64,000 bases of DNA from Fundicoccus sp052116145 (lineage in GTDB: Bacteria > Bacillota > Bacilli > Lactobacillales > Aerococcaceae). The position numbers and the translations under genes were made by a program. This document shows, piece after piece, positions 52,849 to 61,505 of the stretch; positions within the stretch are counted from its first letter, which is position 1, and the number at the start of each line of letters is the position of its first letter. The DNA lies in NCBI RefSeq assembly GCF_052116145.1, contig NZ_JBQKLQ010000005.1, forward strand, positions 62,001 to 126,000. Direction: 5' to 3'. Below the pieces are notes generated by a model. It was not told the DNA's origin and made no database searches. It was given only the letters and a program-made list of their open reading frames with translations.

Positions 52849-53436
52849 ATGAATCCTATCGACAAATTCAACCAACTCGCAACACGCTATGATACACCAT
52901 TAAACATTCAAATGGCACATTTAGCAGTAGAAGCGATCCGTCGTTTTAAAGACAAAGACAAGACAAAAACTGCAGCTGATTTAGGCTGCGGAACTGGGCT
53001 TATTGGGCTCGACTTATTAGACGACTTTGACTCCATGCTCTTTGTTGATGGATCTAAGAATATGCTTAAAGCAGTAGAGACAAAATTAAGTCAAAGAAGC
53101 GCAACTAATGCGAGCGTTCTGCAATCGGATATGGAAAATGACTTACAACTTCCACGCAAAGTTGATACGCTCATCCTCTCTTTAGTTTTACACCATATAG
53201 CTAATCATCAAGAACTATTGTCCAAACTTTATAACAATTTAAATGACAATGGACAACTATTTATTATCGAAATGGAAAAGCAAGACCATAACCATCATGG
53301 CATAGATTGCTCTGAATTGGCTACTAACTTGTCAGCTATCGGTTTTCGAAACATTCAATCAGAATCTATTTATGATGCAGCAAAAGAAAATGATTACTAT
53401 CATGCCTCACGTTTTATAATCAGCGCTAGAAAATAG
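52849..53436 (+). CDS. Class I SAM-dependent methyltransferase
   Basis: The 195-residue protein has the Rossmann methyltransferase motifs: ADLGCGTGLIGLDLL (motif I), SMLFVDGSKNML (motif II), and TLILSLVLHHIANHQELL. Resembles small-molecule methyltransferases such as those near Rrf2/TrxR genes; substrate unknown. AAGGAG eight bases upstream gives ATG 52849; it follows the flavoprotein by 12 bases, so it shares the operator. Confidence 0.87.
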   Translation: MNPIDKFNQLATRYDTPLNIQMAHLAVEAIRRFKDKDKTKTAADLGCGTGLIGLDLLDDFDSMLFVDGSKNMLKAVETKLSQRSATNASVLQSDMENDLQLPRKVDTLILSLVLHHIANHQELLSKLYNNLNDNGQLFIIEMEKQDHNHHGIDCSELATNLSAIGFRNIQSESIYDAAKENDYYHASRFIISARK

Positions 53437-53481
53437 AAAACTAGACAGAAAGCTTTTCTTTTTTAACAAAATATCACACAA

Positions 53482-53526
53482 AAACCGATTAAAATGGAAT
53501 TCCTTTCCACTTTGATCGGTTCTATT
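53482..53526 (+). terminator. Terminator of the Rrf2 locus
   Basis: AACCGATTAAAATGGAA / TTTCCACTTTGATCGGTT stem (two mismatches) with a T-rich tail. Confidence 0.75.
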
Positions 53527-53607
53527 GTTACATCAACATGATTAGTGCAAAAAAGTATCTAAAGAAGTTTATAATTACGTTAAACTTAAAATGATTCCTT
53601 AGTCTAC

Positions 53608-54423
53608 TTACCAAGCAGGAATCAAAGCATTATCATAATGAGCTAATATGAATTCCGCTACATTGTCTTGCTGAAAAGCTTCAACAATTTTTAAGTATAT
53701 TTCATTCTCTGCATCTTCTGTACGTGCGACAATAATATTGATATAAGGTTGTAGATCTTCATTATCTGGATCAATGTCTAAAGCGAAAATCGCATCTTTA
53801 ACTGGATTTAATCCAAAATCTATAGCCAAGTCACTATTCGTAATCCCTGCTGCCAAGTCAGGAAGTGCTTGAGGAATCAATGCCGGATCCGCTTCGACAA
53901 TATCCAAATTCAAAGGGTTTTCAATAATATCCGTGATATCTGGCAAGAACCCTTTACTTGGATCTACCTTAATCAAGCCGGCTCGGTCTAAGACAATAAG
54001 AGCACGTCCCATGTTGGTCACATTGTTGGGAATCGCAATTTGATCACCTTCAGACAGTTCAGATATATCACTAATGTTGTCTGAATAAATATTCATTGGG
54101 CTAATAATTGTATTCCCAATGGCAACTAATTCATAGCCTTTATCTGCAATTTCACTATTTAAAAATGCATTGTGTTGGAAGGCAGTTAAATCTAACTCGC
54201 CTTCTGCTTGCGCCTGGTTTGCATAAATCCCATCCATGAAACTAACTAATTCAATTTGAATAGCTTCGCCTAAATTTTCTTGGACTAGCTCCCATATAGG
54301 GTCAGTTGAGTCACCAATGACACCGACAGTAACCGTCGTTTGTGCACTTGCAGTTCCATTTACAGAAACACTTAAATATATTACCAAACCTAGTATCGCC
54401 AATAACTTCTTTAATTTATTCAT
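53608..54423 (-). CDS. metQ: MetQ/NlpA-family substrate-binding protein
   Basis: A 271-residue exported binding protein of the NlpA family (methionine and methionine-like ligands): TVGVIGDSTDPIWELVQENL, ANQAQAEGELDLTAFQHNAF and the NNVTNMGRALIVL region. The N-terminus is a signal peptide (LAILGLVIYLSVSVNGTASA) but has no cysteine, so unlike most MetQ proteins it cannot be a lipoprotein as predicted. No MetN/MetI permease genes follow; it is last in the T-box operon. AAGGAGG before ATG. Confidence 0.82.
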   Translation of the reverse strand: MNKLKKLLAILGLVIYLSVSVNGTASAQTTVTVGVIGDSTDPIWELVQENLGEAIQIELVSFMDGIYANQAQAEGELDLTAFQHNAFLNSEIADKGYELVAIGNTIISPMNIYSDNISDISELSEGDQIAIPNNVTNMGRALIVLDRAGLIKVDPSKGFLPDITDIIENPLNLDIVEADPALIPQALPDLAAGITNSDLAIDFGLNPVKDAIFALDIDPDNEDLQPYINIIVARTEDAENEIYLKIVEAFQQDNVAEFILAHYDNALIPAW

Positions 54424-54468
54424 CTTGTTTTTTCCTCCTTAATGACCTTTAGCGACCGCATGCTAGTA

Positions 54469-54939
54469 TTAATAACTAAAGCTTAAATCTGTCACGCCAT
54501 CCAATGTCTTCGCATATTTCTCGCTAAAATAGCGTGCCATTGGTAAGTTTTGATCTAAATAGTTACCACAGTCACGAGCTGCTGCACCTGGAATTTCACC
54601 TTCATAGGTCGCACAGAAAACAAACGTTTCTTTCAATAATCTTAATGTATCAGCTGGGTTAACTTGATTGGTCAGAATTAAATAAAATCCTGTCCGACAG
54701 CCCATTGGTCCAAAATAAATAACTTCATCTTTAAATTCCGCATGATTACGTAAAAAAGTAGCGGCTAAATGTTCGATCGTATGAATTTCTGCTGTATTCA
54801 AGACTGGTTCAACGTTCGGGGCCGTAAAACGTAAATCATAAGACTTAATCACTTGCCCTCCGACTTGATCCTCAAGTGATAAATATAAACCTGGTTTCAA
54901 ATTTAAGTGATCTACTGTAAAACTTGCAATTTTTTCCAT
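54469..54939 (-). CDS. luxS: S-ribosylhomocysteine lyase
   Basis: The 156-residue LuxS has the metal site HTIEHLAATFLR and RDCGNY, and the catalytic cysteine in GPMGCRTGFYLI. It splits S-ribosylhomocysteine to homocysteine and the AI-2 precursor DPD, recycling methyl-cycle sulfur. Its ATG overlaps the M20 stop (TAATG). Regulated with methionine genes by the T-box. Confidence 0.96.
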   Translation of the reverse strand: MEKIASFTVDHLNLKPGLYLSLEDQVGGQVIKSYDLRFTAPNVEPVLNTAEIHTIEHLAATFLRNHAEFKDEVIYFGPMGCRTGFYLILTNQVNPADTLRLLKETFVFCATYEGEIPGAAARDCGNYLDQNLPMARYFSEKYAKTLDGVTDLSFSY

Positions 54940-56159
54940 TAGTTATGTTCTCCTATCATTGTTAAAGTTATTGTTAAAAACAAGCGAATTCCCCACTTTA
55001 AGGCGGTCTCATCGAATGTAAATTTAGGATGATGTAAACCAAAATTGGCTTTAACCTCTCCAGATTCCTTAGGTTCTGCTGCTCCGACCATCGTGAAAGC
55101 AACGGGTACCTTTTGAGCGTAAAAAGAAAAATCCTCACCAGCTAAAGTTGGTGTAAAAGGCTCGACAACCTTTCCATAATGCTTACTTAAATTTTCACTT
55201 AATTGCTTCACTAGGCGCTCGTCATTGATGAGTGGAGCGGACGGCGCATCCCCTGCTTGCAGACCATCAATCTCAAACGTCGCTTCAAACTCAAAGCCAT
55301 AGAGCTTGGCATAGCTTTCAAGCGTTTCAATTATGATTTTTCTAATCTCTAATAGAAGCTGCTGATTTAATGTACGGATTGTGCCACCAAAGTTTAAATT
55401 ATTGGGGATCACATTCGTTGCCTCACCTGAATGAATATAAGTGACAGAAAAAGTATGCGTCTCTAAAGGATTAATCTTGCGACTCAATTGTGTCTTAATC
55501 GATGACAATAAATTCAGACTCGCATTAATTGGATCAACCGTCTCATGTGGTCGACCAGCATGTCCGCCTCTACCTCTAATCGTAATATCAAACCAACTGC
55601 CGGCAGCCATAATGGGCCCACTCGCTAATTGATATTTGCCAACCTCTAATTCTGGCCATAGATGCAGCGCATAAGCTTCATCAATCGTTTCTAAAAACCC
55701 TGTTTTGATTAGTTCCCTTGCACCTGCCACTTCTTCAGCAGCTTGAAAGACAAACACGATGTCTCCTGATAGTCTATCCTGATAAGGCGCTAGTATAGCA
55801 AGCACACTAAGCAAGATGGCAGTATGTCCATCATGGCCACAAGCATGCATCAAGCCAGGTTTCAGTGACTTAAAGGGTAGATCGGTCGCTTCCAAAACAG
55901 CTAAGGCATCGATATCTGCTCTCAACAAAATCCTTTTTCCAGGATATTTTCCTACTAATGTAGTTTGCACAGTTGTCGGCAGTAGCCTTTCCACAAAGAG
56001 ACGTTCATTAATTTGTTTGATGGCATGTTCAATGTAATTGGCGGTTTCAAATTCCTCATGGGCTTTCTCAGGATATTGATGTAAGTGACGTCGCCATTTG
56101 ATTGTTTGTTCCCAAATAGCTTCAATTTCACTCTCAAATAAATCTGATTTATACATCAT
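54939..56159 (-). CDS. M20 family amidohydrolase
   Basis: A 406-residue M20D metallopeptidase: metal and catalytic residues in LMHACGHDGHTAILLSVL, FQAAEEVAGARELI and LHLWPELEVGKYQ; dimer domain about 185-300. Related enzymes deacylate N-acyl amino acids (hippurate hydrolase, IAA-amino acid hydrolase, N-acetylcysteine deacetylase). Placement between SDR and luxS in a methionine T-box operon suggests an N-acyl sulfur amino acid as substrate (inference). AGGAGG before the ATG. Confidence 0.88.
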   Translation of the reverse strand: MMYKSDLFESEIEAIWEQTIKWRRHLHQYPEKAHEEFETANYIEHAIKQINERLFVERLLPTTVQTTLVGKYPGKRILLRADIDALAVLEATDLPFKSLKPGLMHACGHDGHTAILLSVLAILAPYQDRLSGDIVFVFQAAEEVAGARELIKTGFLETIDEAYALHLWPELEVGKYQLASGPIMAAGSWFDITIRGRGGHAGRPHETVDPINASLNLLSSIKTQLSRKINPLETHTFSVTYIHSGEATNVIPNNLNFGGTIRTLNQQLLLEIRKIIIETLESYAKLYGFEFEATFEIDGLQAGDAPSAPLINDERLVKQLSENLSKHYGKVVEPFTPTLAGEDFSFYAQKVPVAFTMVGAAEPKESGEVKANFGLHHPKFTFDETALKWGIRLFLTITLTMIGEHN

Positions 56160-56172
56160 GTCTCGCCTCCTT

Positions 56173-56925
56173 TTAATGCATCGTCATCCCGCCGGTAACA
56201 TTGATTGCTTGTCCCGTCATATAAGAGGATTCACCTCTCGTAAGAAATTCAATCACCCCTACCACGTCAGCCACTTCAGCGGTACGCCCCAATGGAACCT
56301 GTGAACAATCTTCTGCATAAACTTCTTCGGCAGTCATCCCTCGTAAAGCCCCACCTTCAATTCTTTCACGATATTTCATTGGCGTTTCGACAATCCCTGG
56401 ACAGACCGCATTGACCAGAATATCGTTCTTAGCTAATTCTATCGCTGCCGTTTTGGTCAACCCAATCACCGCATGCTTAGAAGCCACATAAGAACTTAGA
56501 CCACGGTAACCATTCTTACCTGCTTGAGAAGCAATATTAATGATGCGTCCTGGCAATTGTTGCTTAATTAGTGCTTTCGCTACTACTTTCATTAACTCAC
56601 TCACCGCAAAGACATTAATCTTAAACGTGTCTTCCCAATCCTTCAATTTACTTTCAATCGTAAAATCCATTCTAGATATCCCAGCACAATTGATTAGCAC
56701 AGTCGGCACACCGTGTTCAGCAATGACTTCTTCAATAGCTTCTGTGATATCATTGACATTCTTTAAATCGATTGCGACTTGGATTTCATTTGGACTTAAA
56801 CTTTCCGCCTGACTATGTTGACGGTCTAAATTAATTACAAGATGCCCTTCTTTGATAAAATGCTCTACACACCCGCGACCAATTCCTGAATTCCCCCCAG
56901 TAACGAGGATCAATTGTTGCTTCAT
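56173..56925 (-). CDS. Short-chain dehydrogenase/reductase
   Basis: A 250-residue classical SDR: cofactor loop TGGNSGIGRG (NAD-type aspartate in INLDRQ), INCAGIS (NNAG variant), catalytic SQAG...YVASKH with Ser-Tyr-Lys, and NAVCPGIVETPM. First gene of the T-box operon. Substrate unknown; it could act on a keto or hydroxy intermediate linked to the AI-2/methionine cycle. Start ATG 56925 follows GAGG by nine bases. Confidence 0.87.
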   Translation of the reverse strand: MKQQLILVTGGNSGIGRGCVEHFIKEGHLVINLDRQHSQAESLSPNEIQVAIDLKNVNDITEAIEEVIAEHGVPTVLINCAGISRMDFTIESKLKDWEDTFKINVFAVSELMKVVAKALIKQQLPGRIINIASQAGKNGYRGLSSYVASKHAVIGLTKTAAIELAKNDILVNAVCPGIVETPMKYRERIEGGALRGMTAEEVYAEDCSQVPLGRTAEVADVVGVIEFLTRGESSYMTGQAINVTGGMTMH

Positions 56926-57112
56926 GATGCTCTGCCTCAATTCTCTTCTTTAAAGATTTCTCTGTTATTCTCCGGATCAAATATGCCTAAAAAGTATTTA
57001 TCATCCAATTATGAAAGAGCAAGCTCGGACTGTTTATTGTTGAGTTCACAATAACACCTCTATTCCCTACGATTTTTTACTAATCAGTTCTCTATCAAAT
57101 ATTTCGACAGAC

Positions 57113-57395
57113 AAAAAAACCGCCCCTTTGAATGCACCATTAATTGGACATACAAAGGGACGGTTCAACCGTGTTACCACCCTAAATTTATAATAACCTC
57201 ACAGCTATTATCTCAATAAGTGCCATTGATTAATATCAATGAGACCCGGCAATATAACGGTTGCACCCGTTCGAAAAGCGTTAACCTTTCGAAAACTCAG
57301 AGCTCATCTTCACTCATTCAATCCATACCCTTTCACACCATCCAGGCTCTCTTAAAAGGACTTCCTCAGTTACTCTTCTCTTCAAAGTAATAATG
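57113..57395 (-). promoter_or_regulatory. T-box riboswitch, methionine specifier
   Basis: Minus strand: stem I from GAAGAGTAACTGAGGAAGTCC with AGAGAGCCTGGATGG, specifier context GAAG-ATG-AGCTCTGAG (codon ATG at 57307-57305), the T-box AGGGTGGTAACACGG (57183-57169), and terminator AACCGTCCCTTTG / CAAAGGGGCGGT plus T7. It controls the SDR-M20-luxS-metQ operon by uncharged tRNA-Met. Confidence 0.9.
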
Positions 57396-57434
57396 TTATT
57401 AGCTTAATTAAATTAAGATTAGTAATTGAATAAA

Positions 57435-57463
57435 ATATTATCATTTGTCGTTCTGACTGTCAA
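57435..57463 (-). promoter_or_regulatory. Promoter of the T-box operon
   Basis: TTGACA, 17 bases, TAATAT on the minus strand, about 40 bases before the T-box. Confidence 0.65.
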
Positions 57464-57751
57464 TGACAAATAAATATATTCAACACAAATTACCACTATT
57501 GACTATTAGTGCAACTTTGAACGCTGTTTAAATATACTTTACAACATAAGCCACCAATTCTTCTAGAAAGGCTGTTGTTATCAATTTTGTTCGATTGCCG
57601 TCATGCGATTAGCACAACTTAGGTTTTTGATACCAAAGAACTATTTGGCATATTTTGTTTGATAAGTGGATTTATTCTTTTGTCATTAGTTTTGTACAGT
57701 TCTCTTTTGACTATTTCTGCATATGACATTGTTAATATGAATATAAATTTC

Positions 57752-57832
57752 GTGACAATGGCTTGTTTCAAAAAAAGTTCAAATTCACGGATAATTCTTA
57801 TTATAAATATTGATGCTTTCTTATTCTCCAAC
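57752..57832. repeat. 80-bp element, copy 1 of a diverged direct pair
   Basis: GTGACAATGGCTTGTTTCAA ... TCTTATTATAAATATTGATG ... TTATTCTCCAAC aligns along its length with 60449-60532. Both contain a potential stem CGTGA...TCACG. Confidence 0.7.
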
Positions 57833-57937
57833 AGCTATACTATCGCTTCTCAGCTGATTGAGTAACACACGCCACATGTTTCTAGATCCAAGACTTAGTG
57901 TGATTTGATCAATTGAGTATTATGTTATTGTTTAAAA

Positions 57938-58558
57938 TTATTCTCTTTCTAAGTCTAATTCTTCTGATTTATAGATAGTATATCCCTCATAATAATATGA
58001 GTGGTCAATACCTTTCATATACATTTCTCGATCATCAATTTTGTCAGTCAGTGCATTCTTTAATAGATGCTTAATTTCAATATCTTTAATTGGACTTCGT
58101 TCCATCGCTAAAAGGTAATCATCCTTATCAACTAGACTCCAGTTTACCACTTGTCCTAATTCCTTCTTAAAAATTAAATCTAACCAAATTCGCATACTAC
58201 GACCATTACCTTTTCGAAAAGGATGTGCGATATTCATTTCAACATATTTTTCAACAATCTCATTAAAAGTAGTTTGAGGCATTTTTTCGATATTTTTTAA
58301 AGCAACTTCTAAATACATGATAGGTGCAAATCTAAAATTTCCTTTTGTAATATTAACGAGTCGTGTTTGACCAGCAAATTCAAAAATATCACCAAATAAA
58401 AGTTGGTGAATCGTGTATAAAGAGTTTACCTCTCCTAGCTTTAACTGATTCAATAAACCACTATCAAATAGTTATATTGCCTTGGTTTTACTCATCATTT
58501 CTTCCACTCTTGCTAATTCTACAGAATCAGATATACCTAATATATTTTCTAATACCAA
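57938..58558 (-). pseudogene. Fic-domain AMPylase, class III type, with premature stop
   Basis: The gene starts at TTG 58558 after AGGAGG and reads 28 codons of the standard Fic N-terminus (VLENILGISDSVELARVEEM) before an in-frame TAA at 58472-58474; the same frame then resumes with LFDSGLLNQLKLGEVNSLYT. The catalytic loop HPFRKGNGRSMRIW and the C-terminal inhibitory motif SYYYEG ((S/T)xxxE(G/N), class III) are intact. The stop probably replaces GAA. Translation restart at a TTG or a nonsense read-through would be needed to make a protein. Confidence 0.78.
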
Positions 58559-58721
58559 AACTCGCCCTCCTTTTATTTATAGAATCATTAGTATTCTTCA
58601 ATTATACTAAAAGATCAGCCTTCTGAATATTATAAACATATCCCAAAAGCTGACTTAACAATGATTTACTCTTTAATCTTTTCCATCAGCTATACTATTG
58701 CTTCGCAGCAGAGAGAGTAAC

Positions 58722-58779
58722 TCACTCCGTTCGAACTCTCTCAAGTAATACTACACACTCCACATGGTTTAAATGTGCA
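58722..58779 (-). pseudogene. C-terminal tail fragment (methyltransferase-like)
   Basis: AHLNHVECVVLLERVRTE then stop. HVExVVLLxR endings occur in RlmD-type rRNA methyltransferases; a similar tail is at 60521-60580. No body of such a gene is nearby. Confidence 0.3.
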
Positions 58780-59348
58780 TTATCCTCTAAAATACTCATG
58801 CTCAATTCCAATTAACTTGCTTCCATTAAAATTAAATTGTACTAGCCAAGGTATAATTCCTTTAATTTTATTGAAGTCTTCAAATGAAAATTTCCCAGTA
58901 TAATGATTTATTATCGTAAAGAGAGATGTTCCGTGACTTCCAACAACAATTGATTGTCCCACGTGAATCTCTAACAAATTCTCAAGAGCAGTGACATTCT
59001 TTAGTGCAACTTCATTTAAATTCTCACCATCTGAAAACTTATAATTGAAATCTTCCCATTGTTCTTTAGAAAACTCATCAAAATTTTCAATCCACTGGTC
59101 AGTAACTTTCCGTTCCCTAAAGTCCTCAACAGTAATTATATTCAACATTTTTTGATTTGATAATGGTTGTATCGTATCTATTGAGCGTTTATAAGGACTG
59201 AATACATAGCAGCAAGTTCTATATTTTTAAAGTAATCGATAATTTGTTGACGGTCAGATAGCCCTTTCGGAGAAAGTTCTCTCGTAAAATCATTATGATT
59301 ATCTAGATTCGATTCGGCATGACGAATAGAATATACAGTGGTTGTCAT
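58780..59348 (-). pseudogene. Histidine phosphatase (phosphoglycerate-mutase-like), frameshifted
   Basis: The first 47 or so codons from ATG 59348 read TTVYSIRHAESNLDNHNDFT, the RHxE active-site motif of the family. At about 59199 the frame shifts: YS then PYKRSIDTIQPLSNQ is found only in another frame, consistent with loss of one A (TCAAGTCC to TCAGTCC). The second half, with VVGSHGTSLFTII (second catalytic His) and a normal end, is open from 59148. A full protein cannot be made without frameshifting. Confidence 0.75.
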
Positions 59349-59473
59349 ATTTACACCCTTTTCATGTACTTATTAGATTTTTCAAAACATAAAACAAAAT
59401 ATTGTCACAATTATAAATCAAAAGAAAAACCCACAACTCTACTCCAGTGTCATGGGCTATTTGAATCCGTCTT

Positions 59474-59740
59474 TCATACTTCCATTTCAATGCCAGATTT
59501 AAAGCATATGACAAAGCGGTCATCATAAACAGTAACATTCTGGATAATCTTCCTTACAAGGGTATCATTATATCTCAGAGTACGGTATTTGTTATTACGG
59601 ATTAATTCTATCAGCTCGTTGATCCTCTCATTCTCACCATTCAAGGATGCTTCTTCAATAAGGACTGTGCTTTTGTAAAAAGGATGACAGCAATGACAGC
59701 TGAAAATGCCTCTCTCTTTAGTAAGGCTGTCATGTGGCAC
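59474..59740 (-). pseudogene. Serine recombinase C-terminal remnant
   Basis: The 88 codons end in YNDTLVRKIIQNVTVYDDRF and ICFKSGIEMEV, the conserved C-terminus of large serine recombinases of conjugative transposons (YDDxLVRxLIxKITVYDD...). The N-terminal catalytic and recombinase domains are missing. Confidence 0.65.
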
Positions 59741-59750
59741 CGATTTTTAA

Positions 59751-60137
59751 TTATTTTGGAATAATGTAGGACGTGATTCCCTTGATTTTGGCCGTTTTGC
59801 TAGCGCCGGTAAAATTATACACATAGCAAAAATCATAATTTACTTCAGTGCCGATTACTTTTCCATGCACTGATGCCACTCTTCCGTGAGTAATAATATC
59901 GTGAAGGATTAATTCGGTGATTTTGCCTTTGTGATATTCGGCCGTCCTAATGAGGATGGCTTTCTTTCCTTCGATTGTGGCCTCTCCAATAATTTCCCAA
60001 GTGATTTTATCAGACATATTTTCTTCTAAAATAGCTTCGTCATTGGTTACAAAAGCGAGACTGAAATCTTTCAGAATTAGCTTTCTCGGAGCATTGTCGC
60101 ATCCGTCAGGCATCGAAAGTTTGATGTTTTTAGTCAT
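59751..60137 (-). CDS. NTF2-like / SnoaL-like small protein
   Basis: A 128-residue protein with the NTF2-like cone: an N-terminal stretch (PRKLILKDFSLAFVTNDEAI), ITWEIIGEATIEGK and YDFCYVYNFTGASKTAKIKG. Proteins of this group are often found in accessory and transposon regions; function unknown. AAAGGAGG precedes ATG 60137. It seems the only intact gene between 57.4 and 61.3 kb. A hairpin leader lies upstream. Confidence 0.7.
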   Translation of the reverse strand: MTKNIKLSMPDGCDNAPRKLILKDFSLAFVTNDEAILEENMSDKITWEIIGEATIEGKKAILIRTAEYHKGKITELILHDIITHGRVASVHGKVIGTEVNYDFCYVYNFTGASKTAKIKGITSYIIPK

Positions 60138-60200
60138 ACTTGCCTCCTTTAGTGTTTAAATTAGCGTGTTATTTTCCATTGCGATCCATCTTGCATTCTG

Positions 60201-60249
60201 CGTAAATAGCCCTGACTTCTTTCAGGTCTAGAGTTGTGAGCTATTTACG
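60201..60249 (-). promoter_or_regulatory. Hairpin leader upstream of the NTF2-like gene
   Basis: CGTAAATAG / CTATTTACG perfect outer stem with an inner CCTGA/TCAGG stem, 64 bases before the start codon. It has no T-run of note on the minus strand, so anti-termination or translation control is more likely than simple termination. Confidence 0.5.
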
Positions 60250-60448
60250 TTCTTACTTATCTTTCTTTTCCAACAAAGCCAAACACTCTACAAGTATTAA
60301 ATACATCGTATTAATGTTGATTGATAAGTAGAGATGGTGTTTTAATTTTTGCTTGTATTCCTTTTATCTTTTCTAAAGTCGTCTCTTGCTTCATATCAAT
60401 TTAATCAAAACCTCAATAAAGATAGCCCTTCTTTTATGTAGAAAATCC

Positions 60449-60532
60449 GTGACAGTAGACTTGTTTCAATTAACAAGTTCATCATCACGGATAGCTCTTA
60501 TTACTAATATTGATATTTTCTTATTCCCCAAC
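60449..60532. repeat. 80-bp element, copy 2 of a diverged direct pair
   Basis: GTGACAGTAGACTTGTTTCA ... TCTTATTACTAATATTGATA ... TTATTCCCCAAC, colinear with 57752-57832. The stem CCGTGA...TCACGG and the inner ACTTGTT/AACAAGT are perfect here. Confidence 0.7.
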
Positions 60533-60600
60533 CTTTTCCATCAATACTATACACTCCACATGGGACGAGTTGATACAATTGATGTATTTGCGAATTTTAA
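60521..60600 (-). pseudogene. Second methyltransferase-like C-terminal tail
   Basis: IRKYINCINSSHVECIVLME and KVGE then stop; same HVExVVL pattern as 58722-58779. Confidence 0.35.
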
Positions 60601-60726
60601 CAAAAGGCTCGTATGTGGAAATATGTCGACTATTTCGTACGTTCGTGGGAACATATCCACCAATCGTACCGTTTACGAAAAAGGCACTCTTGCTAGGAGT
60701 GCCCTCAATCATAAAAATCGGTGTAA

Positions 60727-60858
60727 TTAATAGTCTTTTTTCTTTACCGGAATCCAGATTTCGCTTCGATACTTTGGATTTCCAGTGTCTGGACTCTCGT
60801 TCCACAAAATTTCTGGACCTTCAGTTAACTGAACTGTATACAACAATAACAGCATCTT
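60727..60858 (-). pseudogene. GyrI-like effector-domain remnant
   Basis: The frame reads LTEGPEILWNESPDTGNPKY and RSEIWIPVKKKDY then stop, the characteristic end of AraC/GyrI-like small-molecule-binding domains. No regulator body is attached. Confidence 0.55.
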
Positions 60859-60945
60859 GTTTTCATTTCAAGTATTTCTAAATAGTCTCCTTTGCTTACA
60901 TACATCACTCTAAACATCCCCTAAGTCAAGTATATCTAGTTATTT

Positions 60946-60992
60946 TGACACCCGCATAAATTTATTGACACCCCGCTATTGGAATGACACCC
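60946..60992. repeat. Three TGACACCC repeats, IS21-like terminus
   Basis: TGACACCC at 60946, 60966 and 60985 (spacing 20 and 19 bases); on the minus strand GGGGTGTCATTCC...GGGGTGTCA...GGGTGTCA. IS21-family ends carry such multiple short repeats, so this is probably a transposon-end relic. No istA/istB gene is present. Confidence 0.45.
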
Positions 60993-61262
60993 CTAAAATA
61001 AAAAAATCTAGCTTTCTTATTCGCTAGAGTCACCTTGATTCATATTCAAATTTCAAAGCCCTTTATTTCAAGCACTTTTCACCCTATTAGGTGTAGGTAA
61101 TTATATCCATTTGAGTAGAGTCATATCTCCTCCATGCAATAAGGGAAACTTTCTTATATAAATATTCTCATTCTCTGGGAAGTGTATTTCCCCATTATCC
61201 ATTTCCCAGTTTCACCCCTCTCATATTATTGCTATGTTTTCACTTATCCCTATATCACCACA
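60993..61262. other. Gap without a recognisable gene
   Basis: No supportable feature. Confidence 0.4.
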
Positions 61263-61337
61263 CAAAAAAACAAGGCCTATTCCAAACTATCGATAACATT
61301 GAACGATAGATTTTGAATAAGCCTTTGACTTGTTTTT
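61263..61337 (-). terminator. Terminator of the pectinacetylesterase-like operon
   Basis: AAACAAG...GCTTATTC / GAATAGGCCTTGTTT with inner CTATCG/CGATAG, T-run TTTTTTT on the minus strand; 170 bases after the last stop. Confidence 0.75.
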
Positions 61338-61505
61338 ATTAAATTGTCAGAGCTCACAGACTTTATCATATATACTAATCTTACCTGAGCTATACTTGTT
61401 TGTTTTGCTCACAAAATATCACCGTCTTAAAGTTGAATTTTTTTTAATTCACTTTATCCGCCAATTCGGTAATAGAATCCTACAGTGTTTGTAATTATGG
61501 TTCTA

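Noticed and set aside
53608..54423. Calling a complete methionine ABC importer
   Set aside because: Only the binding protein is present; no ATPase or permease in the window.
57619..57865. Open frames on both strands of the decayed region
   Set aside because: Belong to the 80-bp duplicate or are AT-rich shadows; no start sites or family.
60386..60881. Plus-strand open frames of 114 and 123 codons
   Set aside because: The opposite strand carries recognisable domain tails, so these are shadows.
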